Shown here: positions 23,859-32,509 of the stretch, piece after piece
Layout: every line of letters begins with the position of its first letter
Numbering within the stretch: the first letter of the stretch is position 1
From: Amycolatopsis umgeniensis
Lineage (GTDB): Bacteria > Actinomycetota > Actinomycetes > Mycobacteriales > Pseudonocardiaceae
Length of the DNA: 64,000 nucleotides
Direction of reading: 5' to 3'
Assembly: GCF_014205155.1 (NCBI RefSeq)
Contig: NZ_JACHMX010000001.1
Span: 5,518,001 to 5,582,000 of the forward strand
Notes under the pieces: generated by a model
What the model saw: only the letters and a program-made list of their open reading frames with translations
Databases searched by the model: none
Told to the model about the DNA's origin: nothing
Made by a program: the position numbers and the translations under genes

Positions 23859-25055
23859 ATGGCTCGCCTCGCCCAGACCGCCGGCTTGACCGACGTGCAG
23901 TCCGAAATCCTCGCCACGGTCCGCCAGTTCGTGGACAAGGAGGTCATCCCGCGCGCGCAGGAGCTCGAGCACTCCGACACCTATCCCGCCGACATCGTCG
24001 AGGGGATGAAGGAGATGGGCCTGTTCGGGCTCACCATCCCGGAGGAGTACGGCGGCCTCGGCGAGTCGCTCCTGGCCTACGCGCTCGTGGTCGAGGAGAT
24101 CGCGCGCGGCTGGATGAGCGTTTCCGGCGTCATCAACACGCATTTCATCGTGGCGCACATGATCTCCCGCCACGGGACGCCGGAGCAGAAGCAGCACTTC
24201 CTGCCCCGGATGGCCACCGGTGAGGTCCGCGGCTCGTTCTCGATGTCCGAGCCGGATCTCGGTTCCGACGTCGCCGCGATCAAGACCCGCGCCCGCAAGA
24301 CCGACGACGGTTACGTCATCGACGGCGCGAAGATGTGGCTGACCAACGGCGGCAGCTCCAACCTGATCGCGCTGCTCGTCAAAACCGACGAGGGGGCCGA
24401 GAAGGCCCACCAGAACCTGACCACGTTCCTGGTCGAGAAGCCCGAGGGCTTCGGCGAGGTCGCTCCCGGTCTCACCATCCCCGGCAAGATCGACAAGATG
24501 GGCTATAAGGGCGTCGACACCACCGAGGCCGTTTTCGACGGCTACGAGATCGGCGCGGACAAGGTCCTCGGCGAGGCGCCGGGCAAGGGCTTCGCGTACA
24601 TGATGGACGGTGTCGAGGTCGGCCGCGTCAACGTCGCCGCGCGCGCCTGCGGCATCGCGATCCGCGCTTTCGAGCTCGCGGTGGAGTACGCCCAGCAGCG
24701 CAAGACCTTCGGCAAGGCGATCGCCGAGCACCAGGCGATCGCGTTCAAACTCGCCGAGATGGCCACCAAGGTCGAGGCCGCGCACCTGATGATGGTCAAC
24801 GCCGCCCGGCTCAAGGACTCCGGCGAGCGCAACGACGTCGAGGCCGGCATGGCGAAGCTGATCGCGAGCGAGTACTGCGCCGAGGTCACCCAGGACTCGT
24901 TCCGCATCCACGGCGGCTACGGCTACTCGAAGGAGTACGAGATCGAGCGTCTCATGCGCGAGGCGCCGTTCCTGCTCATCGGCGAGGGCACCAGCGAGAT
25001 CCAGAAGACCATCATCAGCCGAGGACTGCTCCGCGAGTACAAGTCACGCTCCTGA
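23859..25055 (+). CDS. Acyl-CoA dehydrogenase
   Basis: 398 residues, FAD-dependent, with family signatures FSMSEPDLGSDVAAIKTRA (near 126-144) and QDSFRIHGGYGYSKEYEIER (split as QDSFRIHGGYG and YSKEYEIER) near the end. The catalytic base should be the glutamate of the RLMREAPFLLIGEGTSEIQ region, split here as RLMREAPFLL and IGEGTSEIQ. It oxidises acyl-CoA to enoyl-CoA. No electron-transfer flavoprotein genes are adjacent. An AGGGAGCAGCG precedes the ATG. The chain-length preference cannot be told. Confidence 0.9.
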   Translation: MARLAQTAGLTDVQSEILATVRQFVDKEVIPRAQELEHSDTYPADIVEGMKEMGLFGLTIPEEYGGLGESLLAYALVVEEIARGWMSVSGVINTHFIVAHMISRHGTPEQKQHFLPRMATGEVRGSFSMSEPDLGSDVAAIKTRARKTDDGYVIDGAKMWLTNGGSSNLIALLVKTDEGAEKAHQNLTTFLVEKPEGFGEVAPGLTIPGKIDKMGYKGVDTTEAVFDGYEIGADKVLGEAPGKGFAYMMDGVEVGRVNVAARACGIAIRAFELAVEYAQQRKTFGKAIAEHQAIAFKLAEMATKVEAAHLMMVNAARLKDSGERNDVEAGMAKLIASEYCAEVTQDSFRIHGGYGYSKEYEIERLMREAPFLLIGEGTSEIQKTIISRGLLREYKSRS

Positions 25056-25115
25056 ACGTTCGCGCCTTTCGCCCGTCCTTGAGAAGATGGACCGGGACGG
25101 GCGAGAGGTGATTAC

Positions 25116-25625
25116 GTGAGTGCTCCCTTTGGCGGAGGCGGCCGGGCCGCGGGTGGGTTGCCCAGGCTGCCGACACCGCCTTCCGGCTGGCCGATCGGCT
25201 CCTACGCGACGTACGGCGAAGCGCAGCACGCCGTGGACTTTCTCGCGGAGAAGGAATTCGGGGTCGCCGACGTGACCATCGTCGGCGTCGACCTGATGCT
25301 CGTCGAACGCATCCTCGGCAGGCTGAGCTGGGGCCGCGTGCTGGGCACCGGAGCGGTGTCGGGCGCGTGGTTCGGCCTGATCATCGGGCTGTTGCTGGGC
25401 ATGTTCAACAACCAGGGTTTCGCCTGGCAGCCGATGATCGGGGGGCTCCTGCTCGGCATTCTGGCGTGGACGGTCTTCGCGGCCATCAGCTACAGCATGT
25501 CCCGCCGCGACTTCTCCTCCGCGAGCCAGCTGGTCGCCGGTCGTTACGACGTGCTCTGCCAGCCGCGTTCGGCCGAACAGGGCCGGGAGCTCCTCGCCCA
25601 GCTCGCGCTGCGGCCGCATCGATGA
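25116..25625 (+). CDS. General stress protein 17M-like membrane protein
   Basis: 169 residues. The N-terminal half holds the GSP17M/YflT-like segment (PIGSYATYGEAQHAVDFLAE, ADVTIVGVDLMLVERILGR). Next come two hydrophobic helices (GLIIGLLLGMF and LLLGILAWTVFAAIS) and a short C-terminal part ending in a YDVLCQP motif. The same gene lies just before lpqY in mycobacteria (Rv1234). GTG start at 25116. Function unknown. Confidence 0.8.
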   Translation: MSAPFGGGGRAAGGLPRLPTPPSGWPIGSYATYGEAQHAVDFLAEKEFGVADVTIVGVDLMLVERILGRLSWGRVLGTGAVSGAWFGLIIGLLLGMFNNQGFAWQPMIGGLLLGILAWTVFAAISYSMSRRDFSSASQLVAGRYDVLCQPRSAEQGRELLAQLALRPHR

Positions 25626-25851
25626 CATTCGGCGGTACTGGTTCACCTGTTCGTCGTGCACTCCGCTGAATCGTTACCGATACTGCTTGCGGGCGTAGAT
25701 CGCCCGGAATAGGTTGCACAACACCAGTCGGGCGGTCGCGTACTCCAGCGTGTCCGCCCGAGCACTAGCACGTCGGGGTGCTGGCGCGCGGGCTTCTTCA
25801 ACGCGTCCTAGTGCCGCCGTATCCCCAGGCGTGCGCGGGTGAGGAGGCCTC
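25626..25851 (+). promoter_or_regulatory. Region upstream of the trehalose importer operon
   Basis: A 226-nt gap. It holds a separated inverted repeat GCACTAG (25762-25768) and CTAGTGC (25808-25814), and a small hairpin AGCAC-gtcggg-GTGCT inside it. GAGGAGGC just before the ATG is the ribosome site. The repeat may be an operator; no match to a known regulator can be stated. Confidence 0.35.
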
Positions 25852-27174
25852 ATGGGGAAGAGGATGAGCGCGAGCCGGAGGGGCCGCTCACCAGGCCGCA
25901 CCGGCTCGCTACTCGGCGCGACAGCGCTGACGGTCGGCCTGCTGGCGGGCTGTGGGTCGGATGCCGGACTCAAGATCAACGTCTACTACGCGCCCGAAGA
26001 CAACTTCCAGTCCGTTGTGGACGATTGCACCAAGGCCTCGGGCGGGCGATACGAGGTCGTCTACAACAAGCTCCCGCGGCCGGCCGACGGCCAGCGGGAA
26101 CAGATGGTGCGACGGCTGGCCGCCGGCGACGATTCACTCGACGTACTGGGGTTGGACGTCACGTGGGTCTCGGAGTTCGCCGAGGCGGGCTGGGCCGACG
26201 AATGGACGGGTGAAGCGAAGGCCGAGGCGACAGCGGGCGTCCTGCCGGGCCCGCTCGAAACCGCCACGTGGAACGGAAAACTCTACGCGGCGACCAAGAA
26301 CACCAACGTCCAGCTGCTCTGGTACGACGACAGGCTGACCCCGAATCCGCCGAAGACCTGGGACGAGATGATCCAGCAGGCCCAGGCGCTCAAGGCACAG
26401 GGCAAACCGGCGAACGTCGTGTTCACCGGCGCCCAGTACGAAGGCCTCGTCGTCATCTACAACACGCTCGTCGAGTCGGCGGGCGGCAAGATCCTCTCCG
26501 ACGACGGCAAGTCCGTCGTGATGGACGCGGGCGCGATCAAGGCGCTGGAGATGCTCAAGAAGGTCACCACGGCGGGGATCACCGATCCGTCGCTGACCAA
26601 CTCGAAGGAGGACGAGGTCCGCCAGGCCTTCCAGCGTGGCAACGCCGCCTTCGAATTGAACTGGCCGTTCGTCTACGCCTCCTACGCCAAGGAGAAGAAG
26701 GACGAGCTCAAGCACTTCAAGTGGACCACCTATCCGCGGTTCGAAGCGGGCAAACCCGCCAAGACCACGATCGGTGGCTACAACCTGGCCGTCAGCTCGA
26801 CTTCGAAGCACAAGGCCGAGGCCTATGAAGTCGCGCTGTGCCTGCGCAACGAGAAGAACCAGAAGTTCTCCGCGCTCAAGGACGGCGTCCCGCCGACACT
26901 CGAATCGCTCTACACCGACACGGTCCCCCTCGACGCGACGGCGGGCGTGAGTGACGACAACCCGAGCATGGACACGAAGTACCCGATGCGGGAAACGATC
27001 CTGGACGCGCTCAAGGACGCCGCGGTGCGCCCGCTGACGCCCGCGTACCAGAACGCTTCGACGGTTCTGTCGAAGATCCTTTCCCCGCCTTCCGAAATCG
27101 ATCCGCAGAAGACGGCGGAGAAGCTGAAAGAACAGCTCGCCGACGCGCTCCAGTCGAAGGGAGTGATCCCGTGA
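25852..27174 (+). CDS. lpqY: Trehalose ABC transporter substrate-binding lipoprotein LpqY
   Basis: 440 residues. The N-terminus is a basic stretch, a hydrophobic core and the lipobox LLAGC (C at about residue 36), so it is a lipid-anchored extracellular protein. The body is a family 1 extracellular solute-binding protein (DVLGLDVTWVSEFAEAGW, FELNWPFVYASYA, TIGGYNLAVSS). In mycobacteria LpqY captures trehalose released during mycolate transfer. The match in gene order and in all four genes supports the same substrate, though this is inferred. Confidence 0.88.
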   Translation: MGKRMSASRRGRSPGRTGSLLGATALTVGLLAGCGSDAGLKINVYYAPEDNFQSVVDDCTKASGGRYEVVYNKLPRPADGQREQMVRRLAAGDDSLDVLGLDVTWVSEFAEAGWADEWTGEAKAEATAGVLPGPLETATWNGKLYAATKNTNVQLLWYDDRLTPNPPKTWDEMIQQAQALKAQGKPANVVFTGAQYEGLVVIYNTLVESAGGKILSDDGKSVVMDAGAIKALEMLKKVTTAGITDPSLTNSKEDEVRQAFQRGNAAFELNWPFVYASYAKEKKDELKHFKWTTYPRFEAGKPAKTTIGGYNLAVSSTSKHKAEAYEVALCLRNEKNQKFSALKDGVPPTLESLYTDTVPLDATAGVSDDNPSMDTKYPMRETILDALKDAAVRPLTPAYQNASTVLSKILSPPSEIDPQKTAEKLKEQLADALQSKGVIP

Positions 27175-28121
27175 CCGTGCAGGAAACCGCCGGTTCGGCG
27201 ACCGAGAGCAAGCCGGGCAAGAAGGCGAAACCCGTTCTCAGTGAAGGAAAGAAGGCCGAGCGCAGACTGGGGCTCTGGCTGTGCGCCCCGGCGGCGTTCG
27301 TGATGATCGCCGTCACCGGGTATCCGATCGTCTACTCGATCTGGCTCTCGTTGCAGCGCTACGACCTCCGGTTCCCCGCGCAGCAGGAGTTCGTCGGTCT
27401 CGACAACTACGTTTCGGTGCTGACCAACGGTTACTGGTGGACGGCGTTCGGGACGACGATGGGATTGACCGTCGTCTCGGTGGTGATCGAGTTCGTCCTG
27501 GGCATGATCCTGGCGCTGATCATGCACCGGACGCTCGTCGGACGGGGCCTCGTGCGGACGGTCGCCCTGATCCCGTACGGCATCGTGACGGTGGTCGCGG
27601 CGTTCTCCTGGTACTACGCCTGGACGCCGGACACGGGCTACCTGGCCAATCTGTTCTTCCCGGACAGCGCGCCGCTGACCGAGTACGGGTCTTCGCTGGC
27701 GATCATCGTGCTGGCCGAGGTGTGGAAGACCACGCCGTTCATGGCGCTGCTGCTGATGGCGGGGCTGGCACTCGTGCCGGAAGACCTGCTGAAGGCCGCG
27801 GCGATGGACGGCGCGACGGCGTGGCAACGGTTCACCAAGGTCATGCTGCCGGTGATGAAACCGGCGATCCTGGTGGCGCTGCTGTTCCGCACCCTGGACG
27901 CTTTCCGCATCTTCGACAACATCTTCGTGCTCACCAACGGCGCGCAGGACACGTCGTCGGTGTCGATGCAGACCTACAACAACCTGGTCAAGGGGTTGAA
28001 CCTCGGGATCGGCTCGACGATGGCGGTGCTGATCTTCATCACGGTGGCGATCATCGCGTTCCTCTTCATCAAGGTGTTCGGCACGGCCGCGCCCGGTAGC
28101 GACAATGGGGGTAAGCGCTGA
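27171..28121 (+). CDS. sugA: Trehalose ABC transporter permease SugA
   Basis: 316 residues, six helices with a long basic cytoplasmic N-terminus. The permease loop that contacts the ATPase is [19 protein letters not shown] near residues 204-222. The GTG overlaps the lpqY stop by 4 nt. It pairs with SugB to form the membrane channel. Confidence 0.9.
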   Translation: MTVQETAGSATESKPGKKAKPVLSEGKKAERRLGLWLCAPAAFVMIAVTGYPIVYSIWLSLQRYDLRFPAQQEFVGLDNYVSVLTNGYWWTAFGTTMGLTVVSVVIEFVLGMILALIMHRTLVGRGLVRTVALIPYGIVTVVAAFSWYYAWTPDTGYLANLFFPDSAPLTEYGSSLAIIVLAEVWKTTPFMALLLMAGLALVPEDLLKAAAMDGATAWQRFTKVMLPVMKPAILVALLFRTLDAFRIFDNIFVLTNGAQDTSSVSMQTYNNLVKGLNLGIGSTMAVLIFITVAIIAFLFIKVFGTAAPGSDNGGKR

Positions 28122-28963
28122 TGGCCATCGGTGGAGCGGTCACGTCCGGCCGCAAGCTCAAATGGGGTCTCGTCGACATCCTGGTCCTGATCTTCGCGCT
28201 GTTCCCGGTGCTGTGGGTGGTGTCCCTTTCGTTCAAGACCAAGGAGACCTTGGACGACGGGTACTTCATCCCGCAGGAATGGACGTGGCAGAACTACGCG
28301 GACATCTTCGAGACCACGGAGTTCATCCGGGCACTGGTGAACTCGATCGGCATCGCGATCATCGCGACGGTGATCGCGGTCGTCCTCGGCACGATGGCGG
28401 CGTACGCGATCGCGCGGCTGGACTTCCCCGGCAAGCAGCTGCTGGTCGGGATGTCACTGCTGATCGCGATGTTCCCGCAGGTTTCGCTGGTGACGCCGTT
28501 GTTCAACATCGAACGTGAGCTGGGGCTGTTCGACACGTGGCCGGGGCTCATCCTGCCCTACATCACGTTCGCGCTGCCGCTGTCGATCTACACGCTTTCC
28601 GCATTCTTCCGCGAAATCCCGTGGGAGCTGGAAAAAGCGGCGAAGATGGACGGCGCGACCCCGGCGCAGGCGTTCCGGAAGGTGATCGCGCCCCTGGCGG
28701 CACCGGGGGTGTTCACCACCGCGATCCTGGTGTTCATCTTCTGCTGGAACGACTTCCTGTTCGCGATCTCGCTGACCTCGACAGAGGCCTCGCGCACGGT
28801 CCCGGCGGCGCTGTCGTTCTTCACCGGGTCCTCGCAGTTCGAAGACCCGACAGGGACGATCTCCGCGGCCGCCGTGGTGATCACCGTCCCGATCATCCTG
28901 TTCGTGTTGTTCTTCCAGCGTCGCATCGTGGCGGGGCTGACGTCCGGTGCGGTGAAGGGCTGA
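28121..28963 (+). CDS. sugB: Trehalose ABC transporter permease SugB
   Basis: 280 residues, six helices, with the EAA loop [20 protein letters not shown] near 171-190. The ATG shares its A with the sugA stop (TGATG), a classic coupling. MalG-type permease, partner of SugA. Confidence 0.9.
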   Translation: MAIGGAVTSGRKLKWGLVDILVLIFALFPVLWVVSLSFKTKETLDDGYFIPQEWTWQNYADIFETTEFIRALVNSIGIAIIATVIAVVLGTMAAYAIARLDFPGKQLLVGMSLLIAMFPQVSLVTPLFNIERELGLFDTWPGLILPYITFALPLSIYTLSAFFREIPWELEKAAKMDGATPAQAFRKVIAPLAAPGVFTTAILVFIFCWNDFLFAISLTSTEASRTVPAALSFFTGSSQFEDPTGTISAAAVVITVPIILFVLFFQRRIVAGLTSGAVKG

Positions 28964-28966
28964 CCC

Positions 28967-30145
28967 ATGGCTGAAATCGTTCTCGAAAAAGTCACCAAGA
29001 AGTACCCCGACGGCGCCCTCGCAGTGTCCGAAGTGGACATCACCATCGCCGACGGCGAGTTCATCATCCTGGTCGGCCCGTCCGGCTGCGGCAAGTCCAC
29101 GACGCTGAACATGGTCGCCGGCCTGGAGGACATCTCCTCCGGCGAACTGCGCATCGACGGCAAGCGCGTCAACGAGAAGGCACCGAAGGACCGCGATATC
29201 GCGATGGTGTTCCAGTCCTACGCCCTGTACCCGCACATGAGTGTCCGGGAGAACATGGCGTTCCCGTTGCGGCTGGCCAAGGTCGACGACCGGACGGTGC
29301 GGGCGAAGGTCGAGGAGGCGGCGCAGATCCTCGATCTGACCGGGCATCTGGACCGCAAACCGGCGAACCTCTCCGGTGGGCAGCGTCAGCGCGTCGCGAT
29401 GGGACGCGCGATCGTCCGTAACCCCAAGGCGTTCCTGATGGACGAGCCACTGTCCAACTTGGACGCGAAGCTCCGCGGCCAGATGCGGACCTCGGTGTCG
29501 AAGATCCAGAAGCAGCTGGGCACGACGACGCTGTACGTCACGCACGACCAGACCGAGGCGATGACCCTCGGCGACCGGGTCGTCGTGCTCCGGGCGGGCT
29601 ACGTGCAGCAGATCGGGTCGCCGCAGTTCCTCTACGACAACCCGGCGAACCTGTTCGTGGCCGGGTTCATCGGCAGCCCGTCGATGAACTTCGTGCCCGC
29701 GACGCTGGAGAACGGCACCGCCCGCAGCGCGCTGGGCGACATCCCGCTCACCGACCGGGTGCGGCAACTCGTCGAGGCCGCCGACGCGCCGCGTGAGGTC
29801 ATCGTCGGCATCCGGCCGGAGCACTTCGAGGACGCCGCTCTGGTGGACGCGTCGGCCCGTCAGGGCGCGACGTTCATCGCCCACGTGGACGTCCTCGAGT
29901 CGATGGGTTCCGAGAAGTTCGCGCACTTCTCGGTCGAGGGTGAGGCCGCGTCGTCGTCCGACCTCGCGGATCTCGCCGCCGACAGCGGATCCTCGGACGT
30001 CCCGGGCTCGGAGTCACAGATCGTGGCCCGGCTCTCGGCGGCGTCCTCGGCCGCGGAAAACCAGAACGTGGAACTCTGGTTCGACGCGGACAAGATCAAG
30101 CTGTTCGACGGGGCCAGCGGCAAGAACCTGACCTACACGGAGTGA
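28967..30145 (+). CDS. sugC: Trehalose ABC transporter ATP-binding protein SugC
   Basis: 392 residues of the MalK/UgpC type. Walker A GPSGCGKST (about 37-45), Q-loop FQSYALYPHM, signature LSGGQRQRVAMGRA, Walker B FLMDEPLSNLD, switch YVTHDQTEAM. The C-terminal third is an OB-fold regulatory domain (VGIRPEHFED) with an acidic/serine-rich insertion near 325-345 (SSSDLADLAADSGSSD) not usual in the family. It is the last gene of lpqY-sugABC and energises uptake. Confidence 0.92.
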   Translation: MAEIVLEKVTKKYPDGALAVSEVDITIADGEFIILVGPSGCGKSTTLNMVAGLEDISSGELRIDGKRVNEKAPKDRDIAMVFQSYALYPHMSVRENMAFPLRLAKVDDRTVRAKVEEAAQILDLTGHLDRKPANLSGGQRQRVAMGRAIVRNPKAFLMDEPLSNLDAKLRGQMRTSVSKIQKQLGTTTLYVTHDQTEAMTLGDRVVVLRAGYVQQIGSPQFLYDNPANLFVAGFIGSPSMNFVPATLENGTARSALGDIPLTDRVRQLVEAADAPREVIVGIRPEHFEDAALVDASARQGATFIAHVDVLESMGSEKFAHFSVEGEAASSSDLADLAADSGSSDVPGSESQIVARLSAASSAAENQNVELWFDADKIKLFDGASGKNLTYTE

Positions 30146-30156
30146 TCCGGACTCGT

Positions 30157-30190
30157 CCTGCCCGGGGATCAGTACTCGCTCTCGGGCAGG
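30157..30190. terminator. Hairpin between convergent sugC and pspC-like gene
   Basis: CCTGCCCG and CGGGCAGG pair around an 18-nt loop. It begins 12 nt after the sugC stop and overlaps the last codons of the opposing gene. Confidence 0.5.
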
Positions 30191-30369
30191 GCGAGCCACA
30201 GCACGAGGTAGACGATGAACTGCGGGCCCGGCAGCAGGCACGAGAGCACGGCCAGCAGGCGGACCTTGCCCGGCGTGGTGCCGAACCGTTTGGCGATACC
30301 GGCGCAGACGCCGCCGATCATGCGGCCCTGGCGCGGGCGGGTCAGTCGGGTGGCCACGGAGTTGCTCAC
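30169..30369 (-). CDS. PspC-domain small membrane protein
   Basis: 66 residues from GTG 30369 behind GAGAGGGAC. LTRPRQGRMIGGVCAGIAKR followed by a single long hydrophobic segment (RLLAVLSCLLPGPQFIVYLV) is the PspC domain. PspC proteins relate to phage-shock/envelope stress; this stand-alone form is common in Actinobacteria. It fits the stress theme of the block but no partner is adjacent. Confidence 0.82.
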   Translation of the reverse strand: MSNSVATRLTRPRQGRMIGGVCAGIAKRFGTTPGKVRLLAVLSCLLPGPQFIVYLVLWLALPESEY

Positions 30370-30569
30370 GGGTTCGTCCCTCTCGGTAGTCGCGGTGTGT
30401 GAAACCCATTTTCGTCGCGCGACGCCGCGACCGCATCCCACCGCGGAACGAAACGGACCCCTAAGGGCGTGAAATCGCCGTGAGGTGACCACCTGCGAAA
30501 ACCCGGCCTGCCCTGTGTTCTTCGCCCGTAAGGGGTGGTGTTCCCGGCTCTTTTGACGATACTGCTCCG

Positions 30570-31496
30570 GTGCGCCCGAAGAGTCTGATCGCAGTCCTCG
30601 GTGGCCTGTTCCTCGCCGCGGCCTGTGCCGCGCCGGAACCGGCGGTGACGCCGTCGCCGACCACGGCCCGCGACGAGGCCCTGACCGCCGCGGAGGCGCT
30701 CGGGGACTACGCGTCCCTCGACTACTGCAGTCTTGTCGACAAGGCGAAGGTGGTCGGCGGCGGAAACGCGGTCAAACCGCCTCTGACCTCTTTCGATTTC
30801 TGCCGTCTCGAATTCGTCGAGGGTGCCAACCGCTACACCGTGACCACCGGACCGATCGATTCCGGGCAGGATCCGAACAATCAGCCCTACGACTACGGCG
30901 GGCCGCTTCCGGAGGGCATCAGCGTCCAGCAGTCGACGTTCAACGAGAGCACCGCCTGCACCCGGCTGCTGACCTTCGCCGACGGGATCCGGCTGCCCAT
31001 CGTGGTGACCTCGGACAACGAAACCCCGGCCGACCAGGCCGTCCGGTGCCGGATCGCCGACACGACGGTCGGCGGCGCGGCCGCGGCGATCACCGGGCAG
31101 AAGGTCGGGAGACTGAACCTCGACCAGCGCTCATGGGGGCGAGTCGCCCCGTGCGCGCTGCTCGACCGGCACGAACTCGACGCGGCCGCCGGTGCCGAGA
31201 CCAAACCGGCCCCGGCGCTTTCCGGGCACAACTGCATCCGCGGCAAGGTCAGCTTCACGCTGTCGGTGGGGGCGGACACCACGCCGGGCGCGACGGAGGC
31301 GCTGGGCGGGCGGCAGGCCGAGGTCACCACGTCGGGCGCGTTCTGCCAGGTGACCACGCGCCGGCCGATCCCGGGCACCCCGGAGCGGGTCGAGCAGGCG
31401 ATGCTCTCCGTGGTCGGCATCGACGGCGCGGAGGGGGACGCCACGTGCGCGGCGGCCCGGGAGGTCGCGGTGGCGGTGTTCCCGAAGCTCCCTTGA
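30570..31496 (+). CDS. DUF3558 lipoprotein
   Basis: 308 residues from GTG 30570. It has a signal peptide with lipobox LAAAC (C about residue 19) and an extracytoplasmic region with paired cysteines (YCSLVDKAKV, FDFCRLEF, PCALLDRHELDAAAG), which look like two related DUF3558-type modules. DUF3558 lipoproteins are common in Actinobacteria and of unknown role. The gene converges on a TetR gene across an array of repeats. Confidence 0.75.
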   Translation: MRPKSLIAVLGGLFLAAACAAPEPAVTPSPTTARDEALTAAEALGDYASLDYCSLVDKAKVVGGGNAVKPPLTSFDFCRLEFVEGANRYTVTTGPIDSGQDPNNQPYDYGGPLPEGISVQQSTFNESTACTRLLTFADGIRLPIVVTSDNETPADQAVRCRIADTTVGGAAAAITGQKVGRLNLDQRSWGRVAPCALLDRHELDAAAGAETKPAPALSGHNCIRGKVSFTLSVGADTTPGATEALGGRQAEVTTSGAFCQVTTRRPIPGTPERVEQAMLSVVGIDGAEGDATCAAAREVAVAVFPKLP

Positions 31497-31497
31497 C

Positions 31498-31521
31498 CCG
31501 CATCCAGAGGACTGAACGCGG
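31498..31521. repeat. Family D half-element after the DUF3558 gene
   Basis: CCGCATCCAGAGG followed by actgaacgcgg: the right half of the two-level hairpin seen at 17377 and 55913, starting 1 nt after the stop codon. A second half lies at 31687-31713. Confidence 0.75.
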
Positions 31522-31526
31522 TACCC

Positions 31527-31662
31527 CGTCACGTCACCAACCCCGGGACTCGCGTGACCAACCCCGGGACTCGCGTGACCAGGGCCGTAACTCGCGTGAC
31601 TGAGCCCGGGACACGCGAGTTCCGGGTCTGATCACGTGAGTTCCGCCTCCAAGCACGCGAGA
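31527..31662. repeat. 21-nt phased array, ACTCGCGTGA direct then inverted
   Basis: A 10-nt motif recurs at 31527 (weak), 31548, 31569, 31590, 31611, 31632 and 31653, exactly every 21 nt. The strong copies at 31548, 31569 and 31590 read ACTCGCGTGA. The copies at 31611, 31632 and 31653 read in the opposite sense (ACACGCGAGT, TCACGTGAGT, GCACGCGAGA). The spacers differ. A second array with the same period and polarity switch lies at 34245-34359. Confidence 0.8.
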
Positions 31663-31686
31663 TCGGCCTTGGCGGCGGGGCGGGAT

Positions 31687-31713
31687 CGCATGCAGAGGAC
31701 TAAACGCGGGTCA
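31687..31713. repeat. Family D half-element abutting the TetR stop
   Basis: CGCATGCAGAGGACTAAACG then cgggtca, where tca is the stop codon of the minus-strand TetR gene. The same junction (acgcgggtca) occurs at the TetR gene ending at 55978. Confidence 0.75.
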
Positions 31714-32388
31714 ACGTAGCTTCGGGAGCCTGAAGGAGCACATGACTTCGTCCAGCGCCTCGAAGTCCAGTGGCGGATGCGGCAGCGGGGTGGCGCGGCC
31801 GGGTTCGGCGCGCAGGCCGTCCAGGAGCAGCGCGAGACAGCGGCGCCACAGGTCCGGCTGGATACCGTGCGTGAACTCGATGACCGAACCGATCATCTGG
31901 TGCAGCAGGGGCATGTCCGTCGGCACGATGTCGGCGCGGAGGACGCCCGCCGACTGAGCCCGTTCGACGAGCTGTGTGATCAACGGCACCATGCGGGCTT
32001 TCGCCTCGGCGACGCGCTCCTGACCGAAGACGTTCGACAGCATGACTTCGCGTAACCCGCGGTCACCGGCGTGCAGTTCGGCCGCGCGCCAGGTGAAGTC
32101 GGTGAAGCCTTTCCATGGGTCTTCGGCGCGAAGCGCCTCTTCGGCGAACTGCCGGATCGTCTCGAACTGGTCGACGAACATGGCCTCGACCAGGTGTTCC
32201 TTACTCGGGAAGCGGCGATAGACGGTGCCGACGCCGACGCCGGCGTGATGCGCGACGTCGTCGAGCGTCGCTTCGAGCCCGCGCTCGCCGAAGACATCGC
32301 GTGCCGCCGCGATGATGCGCTGCCGATTGAGTTCAGCGTCGCGCCGCAGCGGCCGCGCCGGTGCGGCGGGAGCGAGGTCCCGAGCCAT
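31711..32388 (-). CDS. TetR family transcriptional regulator
   Basis: 225 residues with an N-terminal helix-turn-helix (RIIAAARDVFGERGLEATLD, VAHHAGVGVGTVYRRFPSKE). The C-terminal ligand domain resembles actinobacterial SbtR/KstR2-like regulators only loosely. Its start is 121 nt from the start of a DHA2-type exporter on the opposite strand, so repression of that pump is the likely job. A short palindrome lies in the gap. Confidence 0.87.
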   Translation of the reverse strand: MARDLAPAAPARPLRRDAELNRQRIIAAARDVFGERGLEATLDDVAHHAGVGVGTVYRRFPSKEHLVEAMFVDQFETIRQFAEEALRAEDPWKGFTDFTWRAAELHAGDRGLREVMLSNVFGQERVAEAKARMVPLITQLVERAQSAGVLRADIVPTDMPLLHQMIGSVIEFTHGIQPDLWRRCLALLLDGLRAEPGRATPLPHPPLDFEALDEVMCSFRLPKLR

Positions 32389-32411
32389 TCGTCCAGCTTA
32401 ACAAACGAAGT

Positions 32412-32424
32412 AGAGGACGCCTCT
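32412..32424. promoter_or_regulatory. Candidate TetR operator
   Basis: AGAGG-acg-CCTCT, a perfect 5-bp inverted repeat, in the divergent gap between the TetR and exporter genes. It is short, so moderate evidence only. Confidence 0.35.
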
Positions 32425-32509
32425 CCGCTTTTCGGGTACCTTGGCGACGAAAGGGGAGATACCTACTCCACATAGCTTCTTCGTCACTATCGGTGAGGAA
32501 ACCGCCCGT

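Noticed and set aside
25762..25814. Sugar-responsive operator upstream of lpqY
   Set aside because: The inverted repeat has 7-nt arms 39 nt apart, which does not fit LacI or GntR sites. Kept only as a low-confidence note.
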